A DNA stretch of 64,000 nt from CBDHFQ01 sp965262565 (GTDB lineage Bacteria; Bacteroidota; Bacteroidia; J057): NCBI GenBank assembly GCA_965262565.1, contig CBDHFQ010000025.1:1-64000 (forward strand). Direction: 5' to 3'. The first letter of the stretch is position 1; every line of letters begins with the position of its first letter. The position numbers and the translations under genes are program-made. Shown here piece after piece: positions 18,435-26,992 of the stretch. The notes beneath the pieces are model-generated. The model was given only the letters and a program-made list of their open reading frames with translations. It was not told the DNA's origin and searched no databases.

Positions 18435-19646
18435 ATGAGAAAAGTTGGTTTTATTGTGTTATGTATGATCGGTTTGATCATTCAATTGTCAGCACAAAAC
18501 CCGAAAGGAAAAATGAACTCAGGCGTAGTAGCACTCGATGCAGGACGTCTGGAAGATGGTTTGGAAAAACTTAAGTTTGCTGCTGATAATGCAGATCAGC
18601 TTAAAGACAAAGATAAGCCTAAATTGTACTATTATTTAGGAAAAGCCTATTATCAGCTTTCCCTGGATAGTACCCTTAGCGAACAAGAACCCAATGCTGT
18701 TTTTTTAGCTACTGAGAATTATCAGAAGGCTATAGACTTGGAAGAAGAAGGAGGGAAGTTCAGTAGTTTATTTGAAATTCAGGATAAGCAAAATCTTTGG
18801 GCGGCATTATTAAATGGTGGTATTAATGCTTATCAAGCAGAAGATTATGAGAATGCGTTGAAGTATTTTGCAAATGCTAAGGATATACGTCCTGAAGAAT
18901 TTAACACAAATCGTCTGCTTGGATTGGCAAACTATATGAGTGGAGATACGACTAAGGCGATTGAAGGACTTAGAGGTGCTATTGATGCGTACAAAGAAAA
19001 TCCATTAGAAGATAATGCAGATAATAATGAAATCGCTTCATCTGTGTTCCAATTATTAGCTTCTGTATATAATCAACAGAAAGATATTAGAAGTGCCCTT
19101 GATCTTTTGGATGAGGGATTAGAGCTATTTCCTGAAGATAAAAATCTAGTCAATTTTCAATTGGGATTATATCAGGAAAATCCTGAATTCGTATCCGAAG
19201 CAGAAGCAAAATTCACTGAAGCTATTTCAAAAGACCCTGATAATGAAGATATCAAAATAGCTTATGGACAGTTATTAGAAAAGACTGATAAAGGAGAAAA
19301 AGCTGAAGGACTTTATAAAGAAATCCTTAACACTAACGCTGATAGCTACAAAGCTAACTATAGTTTAGGAGTATACTACATTAATAAAGCTGCTGAGATG
19401 AGTGAAGCTAAAATGAAATTAGATGGAAATTCTCAGGAGGCGGAAATTGATAAGATGAATACCGATATTAAAAATATGTTAAAAGAGGCATATCCTTACA
19501 TGAAATGGCTACACAATAATGAGCCAAGTGAAAAAGAATGGTTGAATCAATTGGTTATCATTACTTCTTATTTTGAGGATAAACAAGATGAACATGAACA
19601 ATATAATGAGAAACTAAGTGCATTGAATAGCGGAGGGTCTGAATAA
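18435..19646 (+). CDS. Exported tetratricopeptide-repeat protein
   Basis: A 403-residue protein with a signal peptide (cleavage near LSAQ-NPKG) and several TPR units: residues about 30-75 (GVVALDAGRLEDGLEKLKFA), 130-175 (GINAYQAEDYENALKYFANA), 200-240 (SVYNQQKDIRSALDLLDEGL), 255-290 and 295-330 (GLYKEILNTNADSYKANYSL). TPRs are protein-binding helical pairs; the export signal places it in the periplasm or outer membrane. Its position right behind gyrA, with a terminator after it, suggests a two-gene transcript, although a functional link to supercoiling is not implied. No enzymatic motif is present. Specific role unknown. Confidence 0.85.
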   Translation: MRKVGFIVLCMIGLIIQLSAQNPKGKMNSGVVALDAGRLEDGLEKLKFAADNADQLKDKDKPKLYYYLGKAYYQLSLDSTLSEQEPNAVFLATENYQKAIDLEEEGGKFSSLFEIQDKQNLWAALLNGGINAYQAEDYENALKYFANAKDIRPEEFNTNRLLGLANYMSGDTTKAIEGLRGAIDAYKENPLEDNADNNEIASSVFQLLASVYNQQKDIRSALDLLDEGLELFPEDKNLVNFQLGLYQENPEFVSEAEAKFTEAISKDPDNEDIKIAYGQLLEKTDKGEKAEGLYKEILNTNADSYKANYSLGVYYINKAAEMSEAKMKLDGNSQEAEIDKMNTDIKNMLKEAYPYMKWLHNNEPSEKEWLNQLVIITSYFEDKQDEHEQYNEKLSALNSGGSE

Positions 19647-20035
19647 TAAGGTGTAGTCAGTACTTAATAGGAAAATTTATTATATGAAGGTCAATCAACT
19701 TTTACATACAAGTTGATTGACTTTTTTTATGGCTATCGAAATTCATGAATTAGATAATTACTTAGCAATTTGTAAGTGTACAGGTGTAATTCTTGATGAG
19801 ATTCCTAATAAGAATTGAAATCCAATCGAAATGTTGGTCCATTCATTTATAGTAATCTACCTGGTGATTTGATGATTAGTGATTTGTTTTATCTTTTTCT
19901 CAAGAAAGGATTAGTTCAATAAAAATTTTGATAGGTTGAGATTTTCTACGACTCATTCAGATGAGAAGAATAAATTTAAAATCACCCATTGTAGGAAGAA
20001 AAGTCAATGTCTATCACTATTTCAGTAAAATCGAA
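19647..20035. other. Convergent intergenic region with one terminator
   Basis: 389 bp between the TPR gene (plus) and miaE (minus). It holds the strong terminator at 19690-19728; the remaining roughly 300 bp is AT-rich with no open frame or RNA that I can support. miaE has no evident terminator here. Confidence 0.4.
19690..19728 (+). terminator. Strong intrinsic terminator after the gyrA-TPR unit
   Basis: GTCAATCAACTT (19690-19701) and AAGTTGATTGAC (19710-19721) give a perfect 12-bp stem with an 8-nt loop, followed directly by seven T residues. It lies 44 bp after the TPR gene stop, on the plus strand. Confidence 0.9.
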
Positions 20036-20620
20036 TTAGTGTAGTGCCGGCCTTAGTGGCAAGCTGTGCAATACTTCTGCTTCTTTTTTGATAAGTTCGT
20101 CTAATCTTTGATAAATCGGATCTTGAGGGAAATAATTGAATAACATTTTTACGAAGATATTTCCGTGTTTTGCCTCTGAGGCCCAAAGAAGGTGATAAAA
20201 CTTCTTCAACTCGCCTTGAGGTAATGTTTCGTAGACAAGTCTGAATCTTTCAGCCCCTCTACATTCAATAACAGAAGCAAGTAACATTCTATCTATAAAA
20301 CGTTCCTCTCTTCCATGTCTACAAGCTTTCAGTAATTCTTTAGCATAATGATCCTCTGTCATAGAGTTGGGAAGTTGGATGCCTCTGGTTTCCATAATTG
20401 CATATACCTGTTGAAAATGTTCCAATTCCTCAATAGCTGTTTCTATTAATTCCGGGATGATTTCAGTTCTATCAGGATACTTTGCTACAAAACTCATAGC
20501 CATGGATGAAGCCTTTCTTTCGCAATTAGCATGATCTTGTAAAAAAGAATTAAAATCGTCCATGACTACTTCTATCCAACCAGAAGGGCTTTGGCACACT
20601 AAATCTGCAGAGAGCTTCAT
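20036..20620 (-). CDS. miaE: tRNA 2-methylthio-N6-isopentenyladenosine hydroxylase (MiaE-like)
   Basis: Non-haem di-iron monooxygenase that hydroxylates the isopentenyl group of the modified A37 in certain tRNAs. Four helices carry the iron ligands: ANCERKASS (Glu), EELEHFQQV (Glu and His), ECRGAERF (Glu) and EAKHGNIFV (Glu and His). Length 194 residues is typical. The protein is cytoplasmic. The gene follows the M20 peptidase gene by 30 bp on the same strand, so they may share a transcript, though no functional link is known. The miaA/miaB genes that make the substrate nucleotide are not in the window. Confidence 0.92.
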   Translation of the reverse strand: MKLSADLVCQSPSGWIEVVMDDFNSFLQDHANCERKASSMAMSFVAKYPDRTEIIPELIETAIEELEHFQQVYAIMETRGIQLPNSMTEDHYAKELLKACRHGREERFIDRMLLASVIECRGAERFRLVYETLPQGELKKFYHLLWASEAKHGNIFVKMLFNYFPQDPIYQRLDELIKKEAEVLHSLPLRPALH

Positions 20621-20650
20621 ATAAAAAATTAATAAGGAGTTAACATTAAT

Positions 20651-21973
20651 CTATTCTGTAGTTGTCGATTGAGCATCATTCATATAATCCAAAGTTAAAT
20701 AACTTAATGCTCTGATACCCAGTTTAAATCCACTTTCATCTATGTAAAAATCCGGTGTATGATGAGGAGCTGCTTCAGCCACTGGAACGTCTAGTGATTT
20801 TCCTCCCAAAAAGAAAAATACACCGGGGACTTTACGTTGATAGTAGGAAAAATCCTCAGCACCAGTGATCGGAGGAATTAGAATAACATTTTCTTTTCCT
20901 GCAGCTTCTTGTAGAGAAGGTAGCATCTGTTTAGTTAATGCTGGTTCGTTATATGTCACGGGATATCCTCTTTGAATATGTACTTCTGCAGTGGTTCCCT
21001 GAGACTTGGCAATATTGGTAGCTACTATCTCAATTTTTTCATGAATAATATCTTGCATTTCATCGTCCAACGTTCTTATGGTACCTATCATTTCTACTTC
21101 TTCAGGGATAATATTATTTCTGACCCCTCCATGAATACTTCCTACAGAGATAACTGCCGCTTCTTTTGTTAATTCGGTTTGCCTACTGATAATCGTCTGT
21201 AATCCATTGATAATCATAGCCGAAGATACAATAGGATCTGCCCCGGTCCAGGGAGAAGAACCGTGTGTCTGTTTTCCTTTTACCTTAATAGTGAATTTGT
21301 CTGCAGCAGCGAGTGTAGCTCCAGGTTTATATTTTATTTGACCTACGTCGGTTAAGCTGTTAATATGTAAGCCAAATATCACATCTACGGCAGGATCTTC
21401 CAGAACCCCTTCTTCTACCATTAACTTGGCTCCACCTTCTTCTCCAGCAGGAGCTCCTTCCTCAGCAGGTTGGAAAATAAACTTAATGGTACCAGGAATC
21501 TGATCTTTTAGTTTTGTCATTACTTCAGCTACTCCCATAAGAATAGCAATATGAGTATCATGCCCACATGCATGCATTACGCCCACTTTCTGTTCATTAT
21601 ACACAGCCTCAACGGTAGAAGCAAAAGGTACGTCGACTCTTTCCCTAACAGGTAAAGCGTCTATATCCGCTCTTAATCCTATAACTGGTTTATCTTTTAC
21701 TCCTTTCAAAATACCTACCACCCCGGTATGAGCTATACCTGTTTGTACTTCCATACCTAATTCTTCAAGGTGAGCTGCAATTTTAGCAGAAGTTTCAAAT
21801 TCCCTGTTAGATAGCTCTGGATGTTGATGGAAATCTCTCCGCCAGCTAATGACTTTTTCTTCTACGGCATCAGCGAATTGATCTACTTGTTTTTTTATGT
21901 CTTGAGCTGGTAAGCTAACATAAGTAAATCCCAGAATGATTAGATGAGTAAAGCAAAGGTATAGTAGCCTCAT
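20651..21973 (-). CDS. Exported M20-family amidohydrolase (N-acyl amino acid type)
   Basis: Zinc-type M20D metallopeptidase/amidohydrolase of 440 residues. A signal peptide occupies the first about 23 residues (hydrophobic core, then LPAQ-DIKK), so the enzyme is exported, unlike most cytosolic family members. Metal and catalytic motifs are complete: GLRADIDALPV, HACGHDTH (Cys136, His138), QPAEEG (Glu pair at about 171-172), and GAEDFSYY near the C-terminus; the dimerisation (lid) domain with KGKQTHGSSPW is also present. It probably hydrolyses N-acyl or aminoacyl substrates in the periplasm for nutrition. It is first of a probable two-gene unit with miaE. Substrate unknown. Confidence 0.93.
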   Translation of the reverse strand: MRLLYLCFTHLIILGFTYVSLPAQDIKKQVDQFADAVEEKVISWRRDFHQHPELSNREFETSAKIAAHLEELGMEVQTGIAHTGVVGILKGVKDKPVIGLRADIDALPVRERVDVPFASTVEAVYNEQKVGVMHACGHDTHIAILMGVAEVMTKLKDQIPGTIKFIFQPAEEGAPAGEEGGAKLMVEEGVLEDPAVDVIFGLHINSLTDVGQIKYKPGATLAAADKFTIKVKGKQTHGSSPWTGADPIVSSAMIINGLQTIISRQTELTKEAAVISVGSIHGGVRNNIIPEEVEMIGTIRTLDDEMQDIIHEKIEIVATNIAKSQGTTAEVHIQRGYPVTYNEPALTKQMLPSLQEAAGKENVILIPPITGAEDFSYYQRKVPGVFFFLGGKSLDVPVAEAAPHHTPDFYIDESGFKLGIRALSYLTLDYMNDAQSTTTE

Positions 21974-22053
21974 AGGTCAGATATAAATCAAGTGAGGATA
22001 GGATAGTTTAAAAAGGTTAAATTATGTTTTTACTTCAATCAATGCAACCGGGA

Positions 22054-22097
22054 GAAAAAAATATAGGGTATCTCGAACGATATTCGAGTATACCCTA
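22054..22097 (-). terminator. Second intrinsic terminator of the SDR gene (minus strand)
   Basis: Imperfect hairpin TAGGGTA-TCTCGAA (22064-22077) with TTCGAG-TATACCCTA (22083-22097), one bulged base. On the minus strand it is followed by ATATTTTTTTCTCC, a good U-tract. It lies downstream of the hairpin at 22166-22200. Confidence 0.65.
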
Positions 22098-22165
22098 CAC
22101 GATCGCCATACAAACTAACATGAGGAAAGGTAGCAAATACATACATATTACAAATCAAAAGCTCA

Positions 22166-22200
22166 CTACCCCACCATGTAGAAGTAAATTGGTGGGGTAG
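22166..22200 (-). terminator. GC-rich hairpin just after the SDR gene
   Basis: CTACCCCACCA (22166-22176) and TGGTGGGGTAG (22190-22200): perfect 11-bp stem, 13-nt loop, 21 bp after the stop of the minus-strand gene at 22222. On the minus strand it is followed by TGAGCTTTTG, a weak U-tract; with 22054-22097 it makes a tandem terminator. Confidence 0.7.
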
Positions 22201-22221
22201 AAATATTGTGTGATGACAGCT

Positions 22222-22851
22222 TTACAGTAAGGTATGAAGTAGTGGTGAGATCTGATGATCGTCAGTGGGAAACAAGACACATACACTTACACCTGATTGA
22301 GAAAATCGCTGGGCAACATGAGCAGAGAAATCCTCCAGGAAGTGTTTGGTGGATTCATGTATATCCTGTATAGAATCCAGAGGAACCGTACCAGTTTGCA
22401 TGATGGTAAATATTTTCCCATTTCCATTTTGTGCCATATCCTTCCCAATTTTCTCTGTCATATCAACTAAAGTGGCTGGATGAATGGGGATTAGTTCCTG
22501 CCGCTTTTCCCATAAATCCTGGATCTCATTTTCGTCCACAGGCACAGTTGCATTATTTACAAGTACATCTATAGATACTTGTTGGTCACTAAAGTATTTA
22601 TACATTAAAAAGGATTCCAGAACATTCTCAGAAGATTCTGGTTGTCCTAAATCCTCAACTATCACTCTTATATTCAGTCCACTATATTGTGATAGGATAC
22701 TATGTTTAAGGAAAACTAACTCATCTTCATCCTTATCCACCAAGATCAAGTCATAATTGGCTTTTGCAAGCGCCATAGTAAAAGATGTACCGCTATTCTG
22801 GGTGGCACCTAACACCATAGCCATGAGTGTATTTTTCTCTTTTTTAGCCAT
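22222..22851 (-). CDS. Degenerate short-chain dehydrogenase/reductase-like protein
   Basis: A 209-residue Rossmann protein resembling short-chain dehydrogenases. The dinucleotide-binding stretch is AMVLGATQNSGTSFTMALA (compare TGxxxGxG, so the glycine spacing is altered), an acidic residue follows strand 2 (LILVDKDEDE), and the NNA motif is present (VLVNNATVP). The active site is not normal: the YxxxK motif reads HESTK (His165, Lys169), and no Ser is found at the usual position before it (TIMQTGT). The protein also lacks the usual C-terminal substrate segment (about 40 residues shorter than typical SDRs). It may bind NAD(P) without oxidoreductase activity. Single gene with tandem terminators; a perfect palindrome abuts its start codon. 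Confidence 0.7.
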   Translation of the reverse strand: MAKKEKNTLMAMVLGATQNSGTSFTMALAKANYDLILVDKDEDELVFLKHSILSQYSGLNIRVIVEDLGQPESSENVLESFLMYKYFSDQQVSIDVLVNNATVPVDENEIQDLWEKRQELIPIHPATLVDMTEKIGKDMAQNGNGKIFTIMQTGTVPLDSIQDIHESTKHFLEDFSAHVAQRFSQSGVSVCVLFPTDDHQISPLLHTLL

Positions 22852-22868
22852 ATAAGAAAGTTTCTTAT
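22852..22868. promoter_or_regulatory. Perfect palindrome abutting the SDR start codon
   Basis: ATAAGAAA, one base, TTTCTTAT: 8-bp arms immediately upstream of the ATG (22851-22849, minus strand). It could be an operator or a hairpin that limits ribosome access. No experiment or relative is visible to choose between these. Confidence 0.35.
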
Positions 22869-23031
22869 CCTTCTTTACATTAAAACCTCATATATCATCA
22901 GAAGGGCTTATCTGAAAGAATTTCATATATACGTTTCAGATGATTTTTCATGAGAAAAGTCACAACTTACCAGTAAATCATTGACCGGATAAGAAATAAA
23001 TTGGCTTTGTCGATGCAAGGAAATGCTGTGT

Positions 23032-23424
23032 TTACCTTTTTCTTCTCTTAGGAGGCTTAGATACTTCCTTTGTTTCTCGGGGACGTTTTCTTTCAATGGG
23101 CTCCCAGGTAGAATTATCGTCCCATTCTTCCTCAAAATCAAATCTATTATCAAGTGAATTTGGGTTAGTATTTGCTTCATCAACGCCTTCTGTGTAGGCT
23201 TCTACTCTCAAAAAACGGCCATCTACCATCTCTCCATTAAGGTCTGCCATTATTTCTTTAGCATCTTCTTCGAATTCCATTTCCACTATTGCACTAAAAG
23301 TTTCAACACCTGGATCTGGTTCTTCATTTAACTCGACACTATTTACTTCTCCGAATTCGTCACAAAGTTGTTCGATGTCTTCTTCGCTGGTTATTCGATC
23401 GATATTGGAAATCCGTAATTTCAT
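23032..23424 (-). CDS. RRM-type RNA-binding protein with charged tail
   Basis: 130 residues. The first about 80 form an RNA-recognition motif: RNP2-like LRISNI at residues 3-8, helix ITSEEDIEQLCDEFGEV, a degenerate RNP1 (FSAIVEMEF instead of the aromatic KGFGFVEF pattern), and a last strand GRFLRVEAY. The remaining 50 residues are disordered, acidic first (DFEEEWDD) and ending very basic (RKRPRETKEVSKPPKRRKR is part of this tail). Bacteroidota often encode small RRM proteins whose targets are poorly known. It should bind RNA in the cytoplasm. The gene is single, divergent from purN. The loss of the aromatic RNP1 residues makes the mode of binding uncertain. Confidence 0.82.
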   Translation of the reverse strand: MKLRISNIDRITSEEDIEQLCDEFGEVNSVELNEEPDPGVETFSAIVEMEFEEDAKEIMADLNGEMVDGRFLRVEAYTEGVDEANTNPNSLDNRFDFEEEWDDNSTWEPIERKRPRETKEVSKPPKRRKR

Positions 23425-23565
23425 GAGGCCTAAAGTGTATTAATCCTCTTTTTAAGTTAAACTAGTTATTTTTTTAAAGATACTTAAAAATAGAAATTTT
23501 TTTTGTAAAAGAGTGTCTTGAAACGATTTCTCTCAGCGAAATTAGATTGATTTAAATGGATAATT

Positions 23566-24183
23566 ATGAATTATGATAAATGTTCCTCCCCTATTGCTAT
23601 AGCAATCTTCGCTTCTGGAAGGGGTTCTAATGCTAAAAATATAATAAACCATTTTAAGACAAGTGATATAGTAAAATGTAGCCTGCTTTGTACCGATAAT
23701 CCAAGATCGGGTGTATTCGCATTAGCAAAGGAGCATTCTCTACCCGTCTTGTTCATCGAAAAAGAGTATTTGGGAGATGGATCTTATTTGATTGATAAGC
23801 TTCAACAATACGCAATAGATATTGTAGTTCTGGCGGGTTATTTAAAGCTTATTCCGTCTGAATTAGTAGCTTCATATGCCAGGCGAATCATCAATATTCA
23901 TCCAGCCTTATTACCTGCTTATGGTGGAAAGGGCATGTACGGTATTAATGTTCATGAAGCGGTCATAAAAGCTGGAGAAAAAATAAGTGGAATTACGATT
24001 CATTATGTGGATCCTCAATATGATCGTGGGGAAATAATTTTTCAAAAGGAGCTTTTGATTAATGCTAAATGGTCAGCAAATGAATTAAGAAAGGAAGTAT
24101 TGGCACTCGAACATACCTTCTATCCCATCATTATTGAAGAAATTTGTAACAAATTGGTAAAAGATAGAAATTTTCTTAACTAA
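23566..24183 (+). CDS. purN: Phosphoribosylglycinamide formyltransferase
   Basis: GAR transformylase: transfers the formyl group of 10-formyl-THF to glycinamide ribonucleotide, third step of purine synthesis. Motifs seen: phosphate-binding FASGRGSNAKNI near the start, catalytic Asn and His in IINIHPALLPAYGG, and the Asp-containing block GITIHYVDPQYDRGEIIFQ with the third catalytic residue. Length 205 is normal. purH follows 109 bp later on the same strand, so this is a small purine unit. The divergent RRM gene lies upstream. Confidence 0.97.
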   Translation: MNYDKCSSPIAIAIFASGRGSNAKNIINHFKTSDIVKCSLLCTDNPRSGVFALAKEHSLPVLFIEKEYLGDGSYLIDKLQQYAIDIVVLAGYLKLIPSELVASYARRIINIHPALLPAYGGKGMYGINVHEAVIKAGEKISGITIHYVDPQYDRGEIIFQKELLINAKWSANELRKEVLALEHTFYPIIIEEICNKLVKDRNFLN

Positions 24184-24292
24184 GGTATCTGGATCTATAA
24201 GGTCATATTCTTAGAAAATTATGTTATTTGCATTCATTAATTAAAATGAAAAACTTGCTAATTATTATCTAAAAATTTGATTGTCAGTACAC

Positions 24293-25813
24293 ATGGGAGA
24301 TTGGTTGAAAATTTCTAGAGCACTTATTTCAGTATATCATAAACATAGTTTAACACCACTTGTAAATGAGTTGATCAAACATGAAGTAGAAATATGGTCC
24401 ACTGGAGGAACTGCGAGGTATTTGAAAGAGTTGGGAGCCCAGGTAAAAGATGTGGAAGAGATAACAGGATATCCCTCTATTCTACATGGAAGGGTCAAAA
24501 CACTGCACCCTGCTATTCATGGAGGGATTTTAGCACGCAGAGATGAAGTTGCAGATCAAAAGGAAATGTACCAATATGATATACAGGCGATTGATTTAGT
24601 TATGGTAGATTTATACCCATTTGAAGATACAGTCGCCGATAAAGCAACAGAAGAGGAAATTATAGAAAAAATAGATATTGGTGGAATAGCTCTTATACGT
24701 GCGGCAGCAAAAAATTTCAAATATGTAGCTTGTATTCCCTCCTCCCAATATTATCACTCAGTAGCACATTTACTAAATGAGCAGCAGGGAAAAATAAGTC
24801 TAGCGCAAAGAAAAGAATTAGCAAGTGCTGCCTTTGATGTTTCGTCTCACTATGATACACAGATACACAATTATTTATCTGTTGAGACTTCTTCTGCTAA
24901 ACGTTCTTATCGCCCGGTTTCAGTCCTCAGATATGGCGAAAATCCACATCAGGAAGGTAAATTTTATGGAAATTTAGATAAATATCTCAAACAGCTTAAC
25001 GGAAAACCACTTTCTTACAATAATCTGGTTGATATTGATGCTGCAATAGAATTAGTCAACGAATTTACTGATCCTGTTTTTGCTATCATCAAACATACAA
25101 ATCCATGTGGTTGTGCCTCAGGAAAAAATATGAAGGAAGCCTGGATGAGAAGTCTGGCGAGTGATCCGGTTTCCGCCTTTGGTGGAGTGCTGTGCTGTAA
25201 TGGTACCGTAGACATGGAGGTAGCTAAGGAAATTAATCAACAGGTCTATGATGTATTAATAGCTCGATCCTATGCTGATGATGCGTTATTGGAACTAACA
25301 AAGAAGAAGAAAAGGATCATTCTACAGTATACAGGAGAGCCTTTTGAAGATACCATTGGCAAAGAAGTATTAGGAGGATTTCTCGTCCAGGATAGAGATA
25401 GACTAGGACCAAAAAGAGAAAATTGGCAGGTAAAAACTTCTAACCTTCCTTCAGAGAGTGAATGGAGGGATATGATGTTTGCAGATAGAGTGAGTAAACA
25501 CCTGAAATCAAATGCTATAGCTATTGTAAAGGATGAACAACTAATAGGGAGTGGAGTAGGACAGACTTCCCGAATTTCTGCTATACGACAGGCGATAGAA
25601 AAAGCAAAAAGGTATGATTTTGAGTTAGAAGGGTCGATTTTATTTTCAGACGCTTTTTTTCCATTTGCAGATTCTGTAGAATACGCTTATGAGCATGGGA
25701 TTAAAGCGATTATTCAGCCTGGAGGTTCAATTCGGGATAAAGAGTCCGTTGATTTTTGTGAAAAGCATGATATGTGTCTAGTTTTTACTGGGATAAGAAG
25801 GTTTAAGCATTAA
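24293..25813 (+). CDS. purH: Bifunctional AICAR formyltransferase / IMP cyclohydrolase
   Basis: Catalyses the last two steps of IMP synthesis. The N-terminal cyclohydrolase (MGS-like) domain shows ISVYHKHSLTPL, WSTGGTARYL, GGRVKTLHP-type sequence (HGRVKTLHPAIHGGIL) and GGIALIRAAAKN. The C-terminal transformylase domain has RYGENPHQEG, the IIKHTNPCGCA block with catalytic Lys-His, and DAFFPFADSVEYA. The longer frame begins at a TTG at 24281; the ATG at 24293 gives the family-like start MGDWLKISRALISVYHK and 506 residues. The gene follows purN and is followed by a hairpin before mreB. Confidence 0.97.
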   Translation: MGDWLKISRALISVYHKHSLTPLVNELIKHEVEIWSTGGTARYLKELGAQVKDVEEITGYPSILHGRVKTLHPAIHGGILARRDEVADQKEMYQYDIQAIDLVMVDLYPFEDTVADKATEEEIIEKIDIGGIALIRAAAKNFKYVACIPSSQYYHSVAHLLNEQQGKISLAQRKELASAAFDVSSHYDTQIHNYLSVETSSAKRSYRPVSVLRYGENPHQEGKFYGNLDKYLKQLNGKPLSYNNLVDIDAAIELVNEFTDPVFAIIKHTNPCGCASGKNMKEAWMRSLASDPVSAFGGVLCCNGTVDMEVAKEINQQVYDVLIARSYADDALLELTKKKKRIILQYTGEPFEDTIGKEVLGGFLVQDRDRLGPKRENWQVKTSNLPSESEWRDMMFADRVSKHLKSNAIAIVKDEQLIGSGVGQTSRISAIRQAIEKAKRYDFELEGSILFSDAFFPFADSVEYAYEHGIKAIIQPGGSIRDKESVDFCEKHDMCLVFTGIRRFKH

Positions 25814-25878
25814 ATTTGCCCTGTTTAAAATAAAGTCTTTCTAATTTCTTGAAAATGATTTTATTTAAGAATTTATTT

Positions 25879-25900
25879 AGAATAATATTATTCTTTTTTT
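25879..25900 (+). terminator. Candidate terminator between purH and mreB
   Basis: AGAATAAT-ATTATTCT (25879-25894) followed by six T. The stem is entirely weak pairs apart from one G-C, and it ends 15 bp before the mreB start, so it could also lie within the mreB promoter. Confidence 0.4.
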
Positions 25901-25915
25901 GACGATAATACCTAG

Positions 25916-26938
25916 ATGGGATTATTTGATTTTTTTACAACAGACATTGCTATTGATTTAGGTACCGCCAATACTTTGATCATGTTTAACGATGAAGTGG
26001 TAGTAGATGAGCCATCTATAGTTGCAGTAGACCGTATGACTGGAAAAGTCATTGCTATCGGTCATAAAGCGCAACAGATGCATGAAAAGACCCATGAAAA
26101 ATATAAAACCATACGTCCACTACGTGATGGAGTTATAGCGGATTTTACTGTTGCTGAGCATATGATTCGGGGCATGATTAAGATGATTGGGACGAAGAGA
26201 AGGTTTTTTTCTACCAGCTACAGAATGGTTATTTGCATTCCTAGTGGGATTACAGAAGTGGAGAAAAGGGCTGTAAAAGATTCTGCAGAACAAGCAGGGG
26301 CTAAGGAAGTCTACTTGATCGCAGAACCTATGGCAGCTGCTATAGGAATTGGATTAAATGTAAAGGAACCTACGGGCCATATGATCGTCGACATTGGTGG
26401 TGGTACTACAGAAATTGCAGTGATAGCACTATCAGGCATTGTTACCGATCAAAGTATTAGAATTGCCGGGGATGAGTTTAATGATGATATTCTGGACTAC
26501 ATGAGGAAACAGCACAATATGTTAATAGGTGAAAGAAGTGCAGAACGAATTAAAATAGAGGTAGGTGCAGGATTACCAGAATTGGATGATCCTCCTGAGC
26601 CTATCGAAATTCGGGGAAAAGATTTAATGACAGGAATTCCTAAAACCATCTCGGTATCTTACATGGAAGTCTCTCATGCTATCAATAAGTCCATTACCAA
26701 AATTGAAGATGCAATCTTAAAAGCATTAGAAAGTACCCCTCCTGAACTCTCTGCAGATATTTATGAAAGAGGCATACACCTGACCGGAGGAGGAGCTGCC
26801 TTAAGAGGACTAGATATTCGCTTGGCTGAAAAAACTAAATTACCTATTCACGTTGCTGAAGATCCTTTAAGAGCAGTAGTGAGGGGAACAGGAATTTCCT
26901 TAAAAAATATTCAGGAATACAAATACTTGATGAGCTAG
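25916..26938 (+). CDS. mreB: Rod-shape actin homologue MreB
   Basis: Bacterial actin that organises the lateral peptidoglycan synthesis machinery under the inner membrane. 340 residues with actin-fold ATP-binding motifs: phosphate-1 AIDLGTANTLI, phosphate-2 IVDIGGGTTEIAVI, adenosine LTGGGAALRGLD; the N-terminus MGLFDFF is the usual membrane-binding turn. It begins a five-gene plus-strand cluster with mreC (54 bp), mreD-like, mrdA and rodA, the standard order of the elongasome operon. Confidence 0.98.
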   Translation: MGLFDFFTTDIAIDLGTANTLIMFNDEVVVDEPSIVAVDRMTGKVIAIGHKAQQMHEKTHEKYKTIRPLRDGVIADFTVAEHMIRGMIKMIGTKRRFFSTSYRMVICIPSGITEVEKRAVKDSAEQAGAKEVYLIAEPMAAAIGIGLNVKEPTGHMIVDIGGGTTEIAVIALSGIVTDQSIRIAGDEFNDDILDYMRKQHNMLIGERSAERIKIEVGAGLPELDDPPEPIEIRGKDLMTGIPKTISVSYMEVSHAINKSITKIEDAILKALESTPPELSADIYERGIHLTGGGAALRGLDIRLAEKTKLPIHVAEDPLRAVVRGTGISLKNIQEYKYLMS

Positions 26939-26992
26939 TAAAATTGCTTACCTTTAAGTCATATGTTCTTTAGGATAGGAATAGGATAGGTT

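Noticed and set aside
22923..23183. An 86-codon minus-strand frame overlapping the RRM gene
   Set aside because: It overlaps the conserved RRM frame, has no motif, and fits a shadow frame reaching into the intergenic DNA.
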